The notes under the pieces were generated by a model, which had not been told where the DNA came from, made no database searches, and saw only the letters and a program-made list of their open reading frames with translations. Shown in pieces: positions 53,058 through 61,670 of a stretch of DNA of 64,000 bases; the stretch's first letter is position 1; the number at the start of each line of letters is the position of its first letter. This stretch comes from an uncultured Blautia sp. Lineage in GTDB: Bacteria > Bacillota > Clostridia > Lachnospirales > Lachnospiraceae. Location of the stretch: contig URVB01000003.1 in NCBI GenBank assembly GCA_900551075.1, positions 62,001-126,000 on the forward strand. Direction: 5' to 3'. The translations under genes and the position numbers were made by a program.

Positions 53058-55337
53058 CTAGCCTTCCAGATAGATGTTCACCAGTTCCTTTAGATCACGA
53101 TGTGTATTTGTGATCGTATCCTGAATTTCCAGAGAATCTTCCAGAAGCCTGTATATCCACCTGCACACGATTTCGTCAATTTCATATTGGGGAACTACCT
53201 TGCCGTTAGGGAGAGTCGGAGGGATAGTTGGCTTTGTGTATTGGTACATGGAATGATACACCGGAAGCCAGGGATACAGGTCTACAAGCTCATCGTTGGT
53301 ATAGGCACTGGTGATTGCCGATTGGCCTCCCAGCAGGGTGGAATAATTGGCAATCTGTTCATCGCAGGTCCATTTCAGAAATTCCATTGCAGCCTCTTTC
53401 TGACGGGAATTGCTGTTGATGCCAAAACTCCAGCCGCCCAGAAGCGGTGCGTGTCCCGGAATGATGCTGTAACCAATGGAACCGGTAATACTGTTTTTGC
53501 GCAGATCGTTTACATCTGTCAAAAATGAGGGATAGGAAATGAGCATGGCCGTTTCGCCGGCGAGGAAATCTTGTACAGCGCTCAAATCGGTTGCAGCCCG
53601 GTAATCCGGCTTGGCACATTTGATCGAACGGGCAAAATTAATATAAGCCTTTAATGTCTGAGCGGAATCCAGGCATACATTGCCGCAGGAGTCAAAGATA
53701 TTTCCCCCATAGGCGCGCAGACGCATATAAATCTCCGGCGTCAGACACTCGCTGTACGCAGTGGGGATGGACATTCCGTATTTGATGGCATCGGTTTTGC
53801 CGGTAAAAAAGTCGGCAACTGTATTCAGCTCCCGCAAAGTGACCGGCGGCCGCAGAGAAATATTGTTCAAATTTTCGTAATCTGCTTTTAAAGCAGGATT
53901 CTCAAAGAGGTCCTTTCTATAATACAGTATCTGTGGAGCATACATGAAGGGAAGTCCATAATATCGTCCGCTGAAATTGCTGAAATATTTCAGGCAGTTC
54001 GGAAGAAAAATATCTGGATTCAAAAACTCCAGGTTTTCTGTAATATCCTCCAGAATATGCTCTGAGGCAAGTGAAGGAAGCCACGGAATGTCATACATGA
54101 ATACGTCATAGGGATCATTTTCGTTGTCATAATAACATTTTAAGATCGTTTCATATAAGCAGTGGTGAGGAAGAATCGTAGCCTCCACCCGGATTCCGGT
54201 GCGGTTCTCAAAATTCTTTACAATACCCATTAAGGCATCCACCTGCGGCGTATCCAGCATCAGAAGACGCAGCTTTTGAAGGGCGGAATCGGCTGCAGGG
54301 TCCGGGCTGTGGGAGGGGGATTCCTCTGTGTATCTTTTTTTGGGAGGCGACAGACGATTGACATGGCAGCCGTTTAAAATAATTTTTTCCGTTTCTTTTG
54401 TCAAAGGCGAGTTTAACTGCTCGGTCAAAAGCCGGGAGGCAGTCTGTCCAAGCTTTATGGCTGTGCGTGCTGTTGAATCGGAAGCAAAAGAATGGGTATG
54501 TGTATTCCAGTGTTCTTCGCTAAGGGTGAAAACAGGAATATCCTGTATGGTATACCCCAGAATCGTAATTCCCTCTATGATTCCGGTTGCAAGCGATTCT
54601 GAGGTTGTGGCAATGACGTCAGGTTTCCGGTATTTCAGCAGATTGATGGTTTTTCGGAAAGCGTCCTCTTTGCTCATGTCTGTTTTTAAAAATACGGATT
54701 CATCTACGGTAATACCGTGGTTTCCGCAGGCATCCTGAAAGCCGCGGATGCACTCGGCCTCACAACTGAACTTCTCGGGTCCTGTCATCAGGCAGATGTT
54801 ACGGTAGCCTTCCTGCAGCAAACGGTTAGCCATATTTTTCATTAAAACGCGGTTGTTAAAAGATACAAAATTCGCATCCAGACTGCGGATATTCCGGTCA
54901 ATCAGTACAAGGGGAATATTTCTGGAGGTAAAATTATCATAGTAGAATTTCCAGTTGTTGGGCTGGCAGGAAACCAGCAGAAGACCGCAAATCTGTTTCT
55001 TTAAAAAGCTTTCTGCAATATTCTTCTCAAATTCCGGAATATTCCTGGAAAATTCAAGATTAATATAATAATCCGTATTTTGGAAGTAGGATTTGATTCC
55101 CTGAAATATCTGAACATAATAAGAATCATTGAAGTCAGGCAGAATAATACCGATATCAAGATTCTTTTTTGTTTTGAAATTTCTGGCGATGAGATTTTGT
55201 GAATACTGCAATTCATCAATGGCGGCCTGGATCGCCCGGGATGCTTCCCTGCTCACCGGCTTCTTACGATTTATATAATTGGATACTGTGGCGATGGAAA
55301 CTCCGGCTGATTTAGCAACGTCCTTTATTGTAGCCAT
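53058..55337 (-). CDS. LacI-family regulator fused to a complete solute-binding-protein domain
   Basis: 759 aa cytoplasmic protein. Residues 2-50: LacI HTH (ATIKDVAKSAGVSIATVSNYINRKKPVS). Residues about 60-340: LacI/PurR sensor domain (DIGIILPDFNDSYY, GLLLVSCQ, DVIATTSESLATGI). A short linker (about 345-365) follows, then a full SBP family 1 domain to the end (LRLLMLDTPQVDALMGIVKNFENRTGIRVEA, VFMYDIPWLP, GLPFMYAPQILYYRKDLF, GWSFGINSNS, FLKWTCDEQIANY). There is no signal peptide or lipobox, so the binding protein works inside the cell. ATG 55337 has AGGAGG; the frame is open 78 codons further upstream, but that stretch lies in the promoter and lacks a site. It is divergent from a CUT2 importer operon it likely controls. 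Confidence 0.93.
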   Translation of the reverse strand: MATIKDVAKSAGVSIATVSNYINRKKPVSREASRAIQAAIDELQYSQNLIARNFKTKKNLDIGIILPDFNDSYYVQIFQGIKSYFQNTDYYINLEFSRNIPEFEKNIAESFLKKQICGLLLVSCQPNNWKFYYDNFTSRNIPLVLIDRNIRSLDANFVSFNNRVLMKNMANRLLQEGYRNICLMTGPEKFSCEAECIRGFQDACGNHGITVDESVFLKTDMSKEDAFRKTINLLKYRKPDVIATTSESLATGIIEGITILGYTIQDIPVFTLSEEHWNTHTHSFASDSTARTAIKLGQTASRLLTEQLNSPLTKETEKIILNGCHVNRLSPPKKRYTEESPSHSPDPAADSALQKLRLLMLDTPQVDALMGIVKNFENRTGIRVEATILPHHCLYETILKCYYDNENDPYDVFMYDIPWLPSLASEHILEDITENLEFLNPDIFLPNCLKYFSNFSGRYYGLPFMYAPQILYYRKDLFENPALKADYENLNNISLRPPVTLRELNTVADFFTGKTDAIKYGMSIPTAYSECLTPEIYMRLRAYGGNIFDSCGNVCLDSAQTLKAYINFARSIKCAKPDYRAATDLSAVQDFLAGETAMLISYPSFLTDVNDLRKNSITGSIGYSIIPGHAPLLGGWSFGINSNSRQKEAAMEFLKWTCDEQIANYSTLLGGQSAITSAYTNDELVDLYPWLPVYHSMYQYTKPTIPPTLPNGKVVPQYEIDEIVCRWIYRLLEDSLEIQDTITNTHRDLKELVNIYLEG

Positions 55338-55361
55338 ATGGCACCTCCTTTCATTTTTTAC

Positions 55362-55390
55362 AATATACCATGATTGGTAAAAAAAGTAAA
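55362..55390 (-). promoter_or_regulatory. Promoter and possible operator of the LacI-SBP gene
   Basis: Minus strand TTTACT (55390-55385), 17-bp spacer and TATATT (55367-55362). A palindrome TACCA-TGAT-TGGTA (55366-55379) covers the -10 and spacer, fitting autoregulation. Confidence 0.6.
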
Positions 55391-55399
55391 CAAAAAGTG

Positions 55400-55407
55400 A
55401 AACGTTT
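55400..55407. promoter_or_regulatory. AAACGTTT palindrome, LacI-type operator candidate
   Basis: GTGAAACGTTTAAA contains AAACGTTT with the central CG typical of LacI-family operators. It lies about 35 bp upstream of the importer promoter -35 and 10 bp upstream of the LacI-SBP -35. Confidence 0.45.
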
Positions 55408-55441
55408 AAATGAAATATGGTAAAAAAGTAACGGAGAAAGA

Positions 55442-55470
55442 TTGACGATAAAAGTGCGAGTAAGTAAAAT
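55442..55470 (+). promoter_or_regulatory. Promoter of the creatinase/creatininase-linked importer operon
   Basis: TTGACG (55442-55447), 17-bp spacer and TAAAAT (55465-55470), 53 bp before the binding-protein ATG. Confidence 0.8.
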
Positions 55471-55522
55471 GAAGACATGATACAGAAAACGGTAGTGATA
55501 CAATCAAAAAGGAGGAAAAGCA

Positions 55523-56557
55523 ATGAAAAAATCAAAAGCAGCAGCATGGCTGCTGGCAGGGACAGCGGCAATCAGTATGACGGCAGGCGTAAGTGCGGCA
55601 GGAACGGCGGAGGCTGCAGCAGAAAAGGAAAATTTGAAATTGGGTGTTTCCATTATGGAGCTGACTGCCTACACATGGTATCAGGGAGTGGTAGAGGGAT
55701 GCAATCAGTGGCTGGAAGAGAACGGGGACACAAAAAATGTGGATATCAAGTTTGATTTTGAAGATTCCCGTTCAGACGTTCAGACAATGCTTACAAATCT
55801 GGATAACATGCAGGCGGCAGGATGTGATGGAATCATTCTTTTCCCGGCAGATGCCTCCTCCGCAATTCCTACTATGAAGGAATGTGTAAATAACGGGACT
55901 CCGGTTGTAATCGGTGATTATGCGCAGGATGCAAAAACAGAGGAGGATGTTGTATGGTCAACCTTCGTAGGCCATGATATGAAAAGGCTGGGAGAAAAAG
56001 CCGGCGAGACGGCGGTTGCATATCTGGATACCCTGGGTAAGGATGATCCGGTATGTCTGTTTATTACAAGGCCGACCTCAGGTCAGGTTTCCTCTGACAG
56101 ATTTGAGGGGTTCAGAGAAGCGGTTCTGGCGGCCTATCCTGATGCCAAAATCATAGAAGAGGGCGATACGGGAGCGGGAAACAGAGATTCGGCACAGACC
56201 CTCATGGAAAACGTGCTTCAGAGAGAGCCTGTGATTGATGTGGTATGCGGGCATAATGACGCTGAGGTTGTGGGAGCATATAATGCGGCTGCCGCACAGG
56301 GAAGGGATGAGATAAGATTTGTCGGTATCGCCGGTGATATTGATGTTCTGGGCTGGATTCAGGACGGAAAGGATGCGTGGCTTGGCGAGGTGCTTCAGGA
56401 CCCGGTGGTTCTGGGGTATCAGGCAACCGATGCAATGATTAAGGTTCTGGTGGATGAGGAGGAGCTTCCTGAAACGTATGAGCTTCCGGACCCGGAGGTT
56501 ATAACGAAGGAAAACATTGGGGACTATGACTGGCAGAACTGGGGCTGGCTTGGCTGA
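55523..56557 (+). CDS. CUT2 binding protein (RbsB-like)
   Basis: 344 aa extracytoplasmic receptor. Signal peptide 1-25 (cleavage after VSA), no lipobox. Peripla_BP_4 fold: LKLGVSIMELTAYTWYQGVVEGC, AAGCDGIILFPADASSAIP, VVCGHNDAEVVGAYNAAAAQGR. Aromatic C-terminus DWQNWGWLG is odd. AAGGAGG precedes the ATG. First gene of an operon divergent from the LacI-SBP regulator. Ligand unknown. Confidence 0.85.
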   Translation: MKKSKAAAWLLAGTAAISMTAGVSAAGTAEAAAEKENLKLGVSIMELTAYTWYQGVVEGCNQWLEENGDTKNVDIKFDFEDSRSDVQTMLTNLDNMQAAGCDGIILFPADASSAIPTMKECVNNGTPVVIGDYAQDAKTEEDVVWSTFVGHDMKRLGEKAGETAVAYLDTLGKDDPVCLFITRPTSGQVSSDRFEGFREAVLAAYPDAKIIEEGDTGAGNRDSAQTLMENVLQREPVIDVVCGHNDAEVVGAYNAAAAQGRDEIRFVGIAGDIDVLGWIQDGKDAWLGEVLQDPVVLGYQATDAMIKVLVDEEELPETYELPDPEVITKENIGDYDWQNWGWLG

Positions 56558-56579
56558 CATATGGCATTGGATATCGCAA

Positions 56580-56617
56580 AATAAGCCGGCAGGGAACAAG
56601 CTGCTGCCGGCTTATTT
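56580..56617 (+). terminator. Strong hairpin after the receptor gene
   Basis: Perfect 13-bp stem AATAAGCCGGCAG/CTGCCGGCTTATT (56580-56592, 56604-56616), 11-nt loop, almost no T run beyond the stem. Likely protects the receptor mRNA or partly terminates. Confidence 0.78.
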
Positions 56618-56640
56618 GAAGAAAACATGGAGGGATTGGA

Positions 56641-58737
56641 ATGATTCAATTATTACCGGAGCCAAAGGTGGCAGAGGAACGGGGTGAAGTGACCGGAACT
56701 TTCGGAAAGCTTTGTCTCTGTTGGGAAAAAAATTCGGAGGAAACAGAGGAGCTGCGTGCACTGGCAGAGCTGCGTTTCTGGAATTATCCGGAAATAGAGT
56801 TCTGCAGGGAATGTGCGGAACACTGTATGAATATTTATTTGATTCCGACTCTGGAAGGGATTTTGGTCGAAAAAGAGGAGCTTTTCAAGGAACAGGGGTA
56901 TGATCTGGACATTGATGCAGAAAAAATAGTCTTAAGATATGAGAGCACAACCGGATTTCTTTACGGAATGACCTCTGTCAAGCAATTGCTTGAAAAAAAC
57001 GGCGGAGGGTACAGACTTCCGTCAGTACACATCACGGATTATCCGTCTGTTCCGGTGAGGGCAATCGCACAGACCCTTTCCTGGTATGCCGGATATGGAA
57101 GGTTTGGTTTTGACAGCCAGTTATGGGGATATGAGGAATGGGTGGAATATCTGAATATATGTCTGGATAATAAAATTAATCAGTTCAACCTGGTAATGTA
57201 CGGCTACTGGCCTTTTGAATTTCAGGAATACCCGGAAACAGTATTCAGAGATGTCCCAATCAAAATATGGAATGCGGAAAACAGAAGATGGCTGACCGTC
57301 CGTTATACACATCCGAACCTTGAGGAGCCGTTTTTGGAGCGCTTTATGGAGCTGGCACACAGGCTTGGAGTTAAGATTTTTGCTTATGTGGGCCTGAATT
57401 CCTATAATGGAGCCTATACCATTAAACATCCCCGGGCACGGATGAAGCCGCCGGCAGGCAAAAAATTCATGAATGATTTCGACTCCCTGTGCCTGAGTCA
57501 GCCGGGGAATGCGGAATATATCGTCGAATCCATGCGGCAGATTGCAAGGCTGGGCTTTGACGGCTACACCCTGGAGGAAAGTGAAGAGGGCTTCTGGTTC
57601 TGTGAGTGTGAACAGTGCAGAAAAAGGTGGCATAATGTCACAGGGACTCCCGGGGAAGCAAAGCATCAGGCAAATATGTGGCTTCTGAAGCAGATTTATG
57701 ACGCTGTACGGGAAATCAATCCGGAGGCAGTCATTGGTATCCGTGCATTCAGGCAGCCGCCATTGGAAAAGGCTCCGGAATTTTTGGCGGAATGTGCCGC
57801 ATCCATGCCGGAGGATATTATGCTGTTCTGGGCGCCTGGGCTGTATGTACCGGAAACGGAATTTGAGAAGTGGTGCGAGGTATTTGGAAAAGACCGTATC
57901 TGGGCCAGAGATACGGAATCCAATTCCATCACTTCCACGATGGGAAGATTGTACAGAACCTTTAAGTCCAATGTAATCCGGTATGAAGATGAAACGAATG
58001 AACAGGTGATTGAGACGGATATTCGGCAGCATAAGGGCAGTGTGCGCATGGGGGTCCATGGAATCAACGGATTTATGTTTGAGTGGTACGGCCTGTTTAT
58101 GCATTTGTTTGCGCACGGCAATTATGGCTGGGGCTCAATGATGGAAGAAGAGGAATTTTATCACAGGGCGTGCCGTCAGAATTTCGGAAATCTGGGAGAA
58201 ACCGTTCTGTATGTAATGAGGAACATTGTGACAATTCATGAAAGTCAGATACCTTTGTATACCACTCCGTTCCCGTTTCAGAAGAATAAAATGACTAAGG
58301 AGGACATCCCTGCAATCCTTGCCGCAAAGCAGAATCACGAAAATATCATGAGTAAAATAGAGATGCTGCGAAGGGAGGCAATGAGAGAACGGAAGCTTCG
58401 TCCCTGGCTGACGCACTTTGACAAGCTAAAAAACGCGGAGCGCAGAAATGCTGTTATTTATGATATGGTTCTGGCTGCTCTGGCGTATGAGGATGAGGAA
58501 GACCCGGAAAAAAAGAATATGCTTCTGGATGAGATACTTTATTATAATGAACAGGATTTTGACATTGTAAAGGAGATGTTTTTTGATATTAATCCGGTTA
58601 TGGAAACCGGCGTTGGAAGCTGTATGTTCCCTTATCATGAATTGAAACGCCTGATTTATAATATCCGGCATCCAAAGGAGCCGGACAATAACGTCATCAG
58701 CTCCGGCGTAGAAGCATTTGGCTGGCTGTGGCTTTAA
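56641..58737 (+). CDS. GH20-like glycoside hydrolase of unknown specificity
   Basis: 698 aa, no signal peptide. Residues about 1-140 look like the GH20b domain of beta-hexosaminidases (IVLRYESTTGFLYGMTSVKQLL, LPSVHITDYPSVPVRA). A TIM-barrel-like region follows (LDNKINQFNLVMYGYWPF, RLGVKIFAYVGLNSY, GFDGYTLEESEEGFWFCECEQC). The usual GH20 Asp-Glu pair is not evident; E312/E313 in YTLEES are catalytic candidates, and the CECEQC cluster recalls DUF4838-type proteins. It lies between receptor and ATPase genes of a CUT2 importer and presumably acts on the imported compound or its glycoside. Family call moderate. Confidence 0.65.
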   Translation: MIQLLPEPKVAEERGEVTGTFGKLCLCWEKNSEETEELRALAELRFWNYPEIEFCRECAEHCMNIYLIPTLEGILVEKEELFKEQGYDLDIDAEKIVLRYESTTGFLYGMTSVKQLLEKNGGGYRLPSVHITDYPSVPVRAIAQTLSWYAGYGRFGFDSQLWGYEEWVEYLNICLDNKINQFNLVMYGYWPFEFQEYPETVFRDVPIKIWNAENRRWLTVRYTHPNLEEPFLERFMELAHRLGVKIFAYVGLNSYNGAYTIKHPRARMKPPAGKKFMNDFDSLCLSQPGNAEYIVESMRQIARLGFDGYTLEESEEGFWFCECEQCRKRWHNVTGTPGEAKHQANMWLLKQIYDAVREINPEAVIGIRAFRQPPLEKAPEFLAECAASMPEDIMLFWAPGLYVPETEFEKWCEVFGKDRIWARDTESNSITSTMGRLYRTFKSNVIRYEDETNEQVIETDIRQHKGSVRMGVHGINGFMFEWYGLFMHLFAHGNYGWGSMMEEEEFYHRACRQNFGNLGETVLYVMRNIVTIHESQIPLYTTPFPFQKNKMTKEDIPAILAAKQNHENIMSKIEMLRREAMRERKLRPWLTHFDKLKNAERRNAVIYDMVLAALAYEDEEDPEKKNMLLDEILYYNEQDFDIVKEMFFDINPVMETGVGSCMFPYHELKRLIYNIRHPKEPDNNVISSGVEAFGWLWL

Positions 58738-58756
58738 GAGAGAGGAGACAGTGGCA

Positions 58757-60274
58757 ATGAAAGAAAAAGAGGTAAAGCGGACTCCTCTGATAGAAATCCG
58801 AAATGGTGAGATGGAGTTTCCGGGAGTAAAGGCATTGGACAAAGTGAACTTTACGCTGATACCGGGAGAATGTCATGCACTGGTGGGAGAAAACGGCGCC
58901 GGAAAATCCACCCTTTCCAAGTGCATCACCGGAGAGAATCAGATGACCGGGGGAGAACTCTATGTAAAGGGAGAAAAAATCAAAATACAAGCTTACAGTG
59001 TTCGGGAATCCCAGAAGAGAGGAATTGCTATCGTGCATCAGGAATTTACCCTGATGGGCGATATGACAGGAGTGGAAAATATCTTTGTAGGGCGCTATGT
59101 GAAAAAGGGAGGAAGGATTGACTGGCAGGCACTGGATAAAAGGGCAGAGGAGCTTATGGAATATCTGCAGTGCGAGGTGAATCTTCATGTTCCTGTTAAA
59201 AAGCTGAGAACAGCGGAACAGCAGATTATCCAGTTGGCAAAGGCTCTCCTTGATAATCCGCAGATTATAATTTTTGATGAGCTGACAGCGGTGCTTCAGG
59301 AAAAGGACATAGAGAATATTTTCCGTATCATTTCTCTGCTGAAAGAAAAAGGGATGGGAATCGTCTATATTTCCCACAGGCTTGATGAGATTTTTTCCTG
59401 CTGTGACAGTTATACGGTTCTGTGTGATGGACGGTATATCAATTCCGGGCGTGTTGCAGAGGTGGATTACGACGGACTTGTCAAGATGATTATAGGACGT
59501 GAACTGGAAAACATTTATCCGCCAATTAATGAGGAATTGGGCGATGTGATTCTGGAGGTCAGAGACCTTACCTCTCCCGGTGTATTTGAGAATGTCAGCA
59601 TGAAGGTAAGGGAAGGAGAGGTGGTCGGACTTGCGGGACTGCTTGGGGCAGGAAAAACCGAACTGGTTCAGGCGATTTTCGGAAACCGGAAAATAACAGG
59701 CGGAGAAATACTGGTGCGGGGAAAGCGTGTCAGAATAAAATCTCCGCAGCAGGCGATTCGGCTTGGGATGGGGCTGGTGCCGGATGAGAGGCGCACCCTG
59801 GGTCTGAATATGAAATTCGATATTAAAGATAACACCACGCTTCCTTCCATGAGCTTTTTTAAAAAAGCCGGAATTTTCCAGGATCATGAGGCAGAAATGA
59901 AGTCAGCCTATGAGATAAACGAATCCATGAACCTGGCCTACCATTCTCTCTGGCAGAATGTGAGAAAATTATCAGGCGGCAATCAGCAGAAAATTGTCAT
60001 TGCAAAATGGATGCTGCGCAGGACTGAAATCTTTCTTCTGGACGAGCCTACCAGAGGAATTGATATCGGTGCCAAGTTTGAGATTTACAACCATATTCAT
60101 GAGCTGACAAAGCAGAAAAAGGCTGTCATTCTGGTTTCTCCCGAAATGGAAGAGCTGATTGGACTGTGCAATCGTGTTTATGTCATGTATGAGGGGAGAA
60201 TTCTGGATGAGGTAGAGGGCGAAAGAAAGACGCAGGAAGTGATTATTAATAATTTATTAGGAGTGAATGCGTAA
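58757..60274 (+). CDS. CUT2 ABC ATPase with two ABC domains
   Basis: 505 aa. Domain 1: Walker A GENGAGKST, weak signature KLRTAEQQ, Walker B IIIFDELTAVL, where the usual DEP is DEL. Domain 2: LLGAGKTEL, signature LSGGNQQKIVIAKW, Walker B FLLDEPTRGIDIGAK. ATG 58757 follows GAGAGGAGAC; an in-frame ATG at 58718 lies in the previous gene. TAATG overlap with the permease gene. Confidence 0.88.
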   Translation: MKEKEVKRTPLIEIRNGEMEFPGVKALDKVNFTLIPGECHALVGENGAGKSTLSKCITGENQMTGGELYVKGEKIKIQAYSVRESQKRGIAIVHQEFTLMGDMTGVENIFVGRYVKKGGRIDWQALDKRAEELMEYLQCEVNLHVPVKKLRTAEQQIIQLAKALLDNPQIIIFDELTAVLQEKDIENIFRIISLLKEKGMGIVYISHRLDEIFSCCDSYTVLCDGRYINSGRVAEVDYDGLVKMIIGRELENIYPPINEELGDVILEVRDLTSPGVFENVSMKVREGEVVGLAGLLGAGKTELVQAIFGNRKITGGEILVRGKRVRIKSPQQAIRLGMGLVPDERRTLGLNMKFDIKDNTTLPSMSFFKKAGIFQDHEAEMKSAYEINESMNLAYHSLWQNVRKLSGGNQQKIVIAKWMLRRTEIFLLDEPTRGIDIGAKFEIYNHIHELTKQKKAVILVSPEMEELIGLCNRVYVMYEGRILDEVEGERKTQEVIINNLLGVNA

Positions 60275-61239
60275 TGAATGATTATAAAGTAAAGTCAAAG
60301 AAGTATGGAGGCGGAATGAAAGTGCTGCTGAGCGATTGGATGATTGTTTTTCTGTTTGTGCTGCTATTTGCCCTTTGCTGTTTGAACAGTAATTTCCGAA
60401 ATCCGACGAATGTTATGAACGTCCTGCGTCAGGCATCCTTTATCGCAATTATTGCCATGGGCGAGTTTTTTGTGATTCTGGTGGGCGAAATGGATATGTC
60501 CATTTCTTCAATTATTGGAATGGTATCCATATTTTTTGCCGGATTTGTGGTAAATAGAGGAATCCCTATCTGGGCTGCTTTTGTGCTGGTAGTGCTGATG
60601 GCGGCAGGGACAGGCGTGATCAATGGCGTTCTTGTTGTTTATGGAAAAATGCCCTCCTTTATTGCAACTCTGGTTATCATGAATATGCTGAAGGGCATCA
60701 ATTACATTTATTCGGACGGGCTTCCTATCTCGGGGCTTCCGGAATCATTCGGAAGGATGGCTCTTGGGAAAGCGGCGGGAATTCCGATTGCCGTTATTCT
60801 GATGATTATCACGGCGGCTGTTTTGTATTTTTTTACTGCACATACGGCAACAGGGAGAAGCTTTTTTGCGGTAGGCGGAAACAAGGAGGCGGCTAAGCTT
60901 TCCGGATTAAATGATAAGTTTATCGTGATTCTTGCTTTTGTTATGAGCGGTATCCTGTCAGCAGTGGGGGCGTTGGGACTGACCGCCAGAACGCAGTCCG
61001 GGAATGTAACGCTTGGTGATCAGCTTCTGTTTGATGTTATGACCATCTGTGTGCTGGGCGGAACATCCCTGTCGGGCGGCCGGGGACGGATAGCCGGGAT
61101 TGTGATTGGTGCACTGTTCCTTCAGGTCATTACCAATATCATGGTACTTCTTGGAATCAATACATACTGGCAGTGGGTAGTAAAAGGCATCATTCTGGTA
61201 GCAGTCGTATTAATTGATTCCTATTCAAAGAAGGATTAG
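60274..61239 (+). CDS. CUT2 ABC permease
   Basis: 321 aa, about ten membrane segments. Standard BPD_transp_2 motifs: ILVGEMDMSISSIIG, GVINGVLVVYGKMPSFIATLV, AVGGNKEAAKLSGLN, VLGGTSLSGGRGRIAGIVIGAL. Start overlaps the ATPase stop (TAATG), implying coupled translation. Confidence 0.92.
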   Translation: MNDYKVKSKKYGGGMKVLLSDWMIVFLFVLLFALCCLNSNFRNPTNVMNVLRQASFIAIIAMGEFFVILVGEMDMSISSIIGMVSIFFAGFVVNRGIPIWAAFVLVVLMAAGTGVINGVLVVYGKMPSFIATLVIMNMLKGINYIYSDGLPISGLPESFGRMALGKAAGIPIAVILMIITAAVLYFFTAHTATGRSFFAVGGNKEAAKLSGLNDKFIVILAFVMSGILSAVGALGLTARTQSGNVTLGDQLLFDVMTICVLGGTSLSGGRGRIAGIVIGALFLQVITNIMVLLGINTYWQWVVKGIILVAVVLIDSYSKKD

Positions 61240-61284
61240 GCTAAATATGTTTGGAGTGAATAGATAGAAGAAAGGGAGAAGTCT

Positions 61285-61650
61285 ATGGGTTACGGAGAAA
61301 TGGTATGGGTGTTTCCGGATGCGGAGCTTCCGCCGGAGGGGGTGAACAGTATTCCGGGACATGAGTCCGTTATCATTGCAAATACCGGAGGCAGGGATGC
61401 GCACATCAGAATCACTCTGCTGTACACGGACAGGGAGCCTGTGATAAATGAGGATATTGTGGTAGAGGCAAGACGTGTACGCTGTTTGAGAACAAACCGG
61501 GAGAATGATTTTGGAAAAAACACGGCAGTAGTTGGAGAGCAATATGCGATTATGCTGGAAAGTGATGTACCGGTAATCGCTCAGTACGGGCGGGCAGAGC
61601 CAAGAGCGGTATCCTTTTATACAACTTCAGGATACTGTGTCAGTAAATAA
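61285..61650 (+). CDS. ASRT-fold (sensory rhodopsin transducer family) small protein
   Basis: 121 aa soluble beta-sandwich protein of the Anabaena sensory rhodopsin transducer family (PF07100 from memory): VWVFPDAELPPEG, ESVIIANTGGRDAHIRITLLYTDREPV, VVEARRVRCLRTN, YAIMLESDVPVIAQYGRAEPR. Outside cyanobacteria this fold has been proposed to bind small molecules and often sits with carbohydrate genes. No rhodopsin here, so photosensing is not implied. AAGGGAGAAG precedes the ATG. Perhaps a ligand-binding or enzyme-accessory protein. Confidence 0.82.
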   Translation: MGYGEMVWVFPDAELPPEGVNSIPGHESVIIANTGGRDAHIRITLLYTDREPVINEDIVVEARRVRCLRTNRENDFGKNTAVVGEQYAIMLESDVPVIAQYGRAEPRAVSFYTTSGYCVSK

Positions 61651-61670
61651 GTCAGTGAAAGGAGAAAAAT

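Noticed and set aside
55338..55571. N-terminal membrane extension on the LacI-SBP fusion
   Set aside because: The frame is open upstream and would encode hydrophobic residues, but it covers the promoter and operators and lacks a ribosome site, while AGGAGG precedes the ATG at 55337.
61285..61650. Photosensory transducer
   Set aside because: The protein has the sensory rhodopsin transducer fold, but no rhodopsin or phototaxis gene is present; the context is carbohydrate or amide catabolism.
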